This document shows, piece after piece, positions 32,628 to 33,886 of a stretch of 33,886 nt of DNA (its first letter is position 1; every line of letters begins with the position of its first letter). The notes beneath the pieces are model-generated. The model was given only the letters and a program-made list of their open reading frames with translations, had not been told where the DNA came from and made no database searches. Position numbers and translations under genes: made by a program. Source of the stretch: Nonomuraea ceibae (lineage in GTDB: Bacteria; Actinomycetota; Actinomycetes; Streptosporangiales; Streptosporangiaceae); the NCBI RefSeq assembly GCF_019396325.1, contig NZ_JAHKRO010000102.1:1-33886 (forward strand), in the 5' to 3' direction.

Positions 32628-33500
32628 ATGGGTCTGGAGGCTGAGCTGGCGGTTGTCGCGGGCGCGTACGGGGGGACGGGCGAGCCCGTGCTGCACCCGA
32701 CGCGGACCGACGTGGTGGTGTTACGCCGCGGTGAGGTCGTGGTGAAGGCGCACTCCGCGCGGGACGACGTGGAGGCGCTGCGGCCCCGGCTGCGGGCGAC
32801 GGCGTCGGCGGCGCTGACCGGGGTGATGCTGGCGCCGCTGGAGCCGGAGGTGCTGACGGTGGCGGGCCGCGCGGTGTCGGTGTGGCCGGCGGGCCGCCCG
32901 ATCGGCCAGGACGAGACGGAGTCCGCGCCGTGGGAGGAGGGGGCCAGGCTGCTGGCCCGGCTGCACGCCGTGCCCCTCACGGTGGTGCCGGCGCTGCCGC
33001 CGGCCGGAGGTCCCGCGCGGGCGGCGCGCGCGGTGCGGCGGATGACCGGCGACGGGCCGGTGGAGAGCCTGGTGCGGCGGGCGTTCGCGGAGCTGCCGGA
33101 GCCGGAGCCGGGGCCCGGCCTGCTGACGCACGGCGACTGGCATCTGGGCCAGCTCGTGCGCCGCGACCGCTGGCTGCTCATCGACGTGGACGACCTGGGG
33201 GTCGGCGACCCGGCGTGGGACCTGGCCAGACCGGCCGCCTGGTATGCCGCGGGGTTACTGGATCCTGTCGTCTGGGATCGGTTCCTGGGCGCGTACCTCG
33301 GCTCGGGCGGACCGGCGCTGGGCGGCGGCGAGGACCCGTGGCGGCGCCTGGACCTGCCCGCCCGCGCGGTCACCGTCCAGCTGGCCGCCGTGGCGGTCGT
33401 CAACGCCGCCAGGGACGGCCGGGAACTGGATGAGGTCGAGCATTCGTTGGTCGAGTCGTGCAACAGAATCGTCACAGCGCGAGGGCGTTGCGCGCGGTAG
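32628..33500 (+). CDS. APH/ChoK-family phosphotransferase with two TTA codons
   Basis: This 290-residue protein kinase-like fold enzyme has the catalytic loop THGDWHLGQLVRR (HGDxHxxQ, Gln in place of the usual Asn), the metal motif LLIDVDDLGVGDPAWDLARP, and a nucleotide-binding N lobe with VVVKAHSARDD. Such enzymes phosphorylate aminoglycosides, choline, homoserine or sugars, including the anomeric MurNAc kinase AmgK. Two leucines are encoded by TTA (32721-32723 and 33255-33257), rare in such a GC-rich genome and in actinomycetes read by the developmental tRNA bldA. The gene appears leaderless. The substrate is unknown. A link to the MurNAc locus 1.5 kb upstream is speculative. Confidence 0.85.
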   Translation: MGLEAELAVVAGAYGGTGEPVLHPTRTDVVVLRRGEVVVKAHSARDDVEALRPRLRATASAALTGVMLAPLEPEVLTVAGRAVSVWPAGRPIGQDETESAPWEEGARLLARLHAVPLTVVPALPPAGGPARAARAVRRMTGDGPVESLVRRAFAELPEPEPGPGLLTHGDWHLGQLVRRDRWLLIDVDDLGVGDPAWDLARPAAWYAAGLLDPVVWDRFLGAYLGSGGPALGGGEDPWRRLDLPARAVTVQLAAVAVVNAARDGRELDEVEHSLVESCNRIVTARGRCAR

Positions 33501-33538
33501 GTTTTGCTCAGAACCACGAGGCCAAGGAGAGCGACTAG

Positions 33539-33805
33539 ATGCAGTGCCCGAAGTGCCGCGGCAACATGCGGACATATGAGCGCAACGGCGTCCACATCGA
33601 GCAGTGCGACAACTGCCGTGGGATCTTCCTGGACTACGGCGAGCTCGAGACTCTGACGCAGATGGAGTCGGCCTACCACGCCGCTCCCCCGCCTCCCGCG
33701 CCCGGCGGCCCCGCGTGGGGCGCCCCGCCGCGTGGCGGCCACCCGGGCGGCCACTACGGTCACCACCGCCAGCGCAGCTGGGTGGGGATGCTGTTCTCCA
33801 GCTGA
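33539..33805 (+). CDS. TFIIB-type zinc-ribbon protein
   Basis: This 88-residue protein begins with a zinc ribbon, CPKC (residues 3-6) and CDNC (23-26), followed by RGIFLDYGELETL, the conserved zf-TFIIB pattern. A Pro/Gly/His-rich linker (about 48-78) leads to the end SWVGMLFSS. No function is established for these small bacterial proteins, though nucleic acid or protein binding is likely. AAGGAGAG lies about 7 nt before the ATG. A -10-like TAGGTT lies at the end of the APH gene (about 33498-33503), so it may have its own promoter. Confidence 0.88.
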   Translation: MQCPKCRGNMRTYERNGVHIEQCDNCRGIFLDYGELETLTQMESAYHAAPPPPAPGGPAWGAPPRGGHPGGHYGHHRQRSWVGMLFSS

Positions 33806-33841
33806 CCGGCCTCCAGCTTACCGGCGCGACCTCGCCGGCAC

Positions 33842-33876
33842 AGGGCCGCGCGCTCCGGCGCGCGGCCCTCGCGTTT
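33842..33876 (+). terminator. Strong intrinsic terminator
   Basis: AGGGCCGCGCGC (33842-33853) pairs perfectly over 12 bp with GCGCGCGGCCCT (33858-33869) across the loop TCCG, followed by CGCGTTT. It lies 36 bp after the zinc-ribbon stop and ends that transcription unit. It could act in both directions. Confidence 0.8.
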
Positions 33877-33886
33877 CCGGCCCCAT

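Noticed and set aside
1..33886. Mobile elements, CRISPR arrays, tRNA or rRNA
   Set aside because: I saw no transposase or integrase, no terminal inverted repeats with target duplication, no regularly spaced 25-40 bp repeats, and no cloverleaf or rRNA-like stretch. The 14-bp array at 29951-30013 is too short and has no spacers.

Overview
The window is very GC-rich, uses GTG starts freely, overlaps neighbouring genes by 4 bp many times, has TANNNT -10 elements placed just before start codons, and encodes actinobacterial families (F420-type LLM oxidoreductase, DHA2 MFS pump, CYP125/124-like P450, soluble acyl-ACP desaturase). This points to a filamentous actinomycete chromosome. Streptosporangiaceae is my best guess but is not proven by the sequence. 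I see no rRNA, tRNA, CRISPR array, phage or insertion sequence, and no gene-free stretch longer than about 165 bp.

Layout. 1-4020: a G-rich tract and two palindromes precede a heme oxygenase, then a TetR regulator and MFS pump that overlap by 4 bp, then a convergent P450. 4088-7995: a secreted FG-GAP beta-propeller protein, a histidine kinase that has lost its phosphoacceptor and ATP N-box region, and a Tat-exported PhoD phosphatase with a PHO-box-like array upstream. 8065-13314: a four-gene minus-strand operon (alpha/beta hydrolase, HAD hydrolase, Hsp90-family ATPase, TPR protein), the last two overlapping by 8 bp. 13452-18003: ArfB-type ribosome rescue factor, FMN reductase, UbiB-like kinase, acyl-ACP desaturase and NUDIX hydrolase. 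18023-21071: divergent HAD-IIA phosphatase and M20 amidohydrolase, the latter followed by an alcohol dehydrogenase broken by a one-base frameshift.

21231-31088 is the most coherent block. An Opp/Dpp-type ABC importer (lipoprotein, two permeases, two ATPases) and a double-GNAT acetyltransferase form one operon. Next to it lie NamZ (DUF1343, exo-beta-N-acetylmuramidase), MurQ (MurNAc-6-P etherase) and an AmiE-like serine hydrolase. Neither hydrolase has a signal peptide. I read this as an intracellular muropeptide/MurNAc recycling locus in which an ABC importer takes the place of the usual PTS. A similar 15-bp element lies before the importer and between namZ and murQ. No MurNAc kinase, NagZ or MurR-type regulator is recognised in the window.

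31192-33886: a VOC protein, an LLM oxidoreductase, an APH-family kinase with two TTA codons, a small zinc-ribbon protein, and a strong hairpin terminator at the window end.
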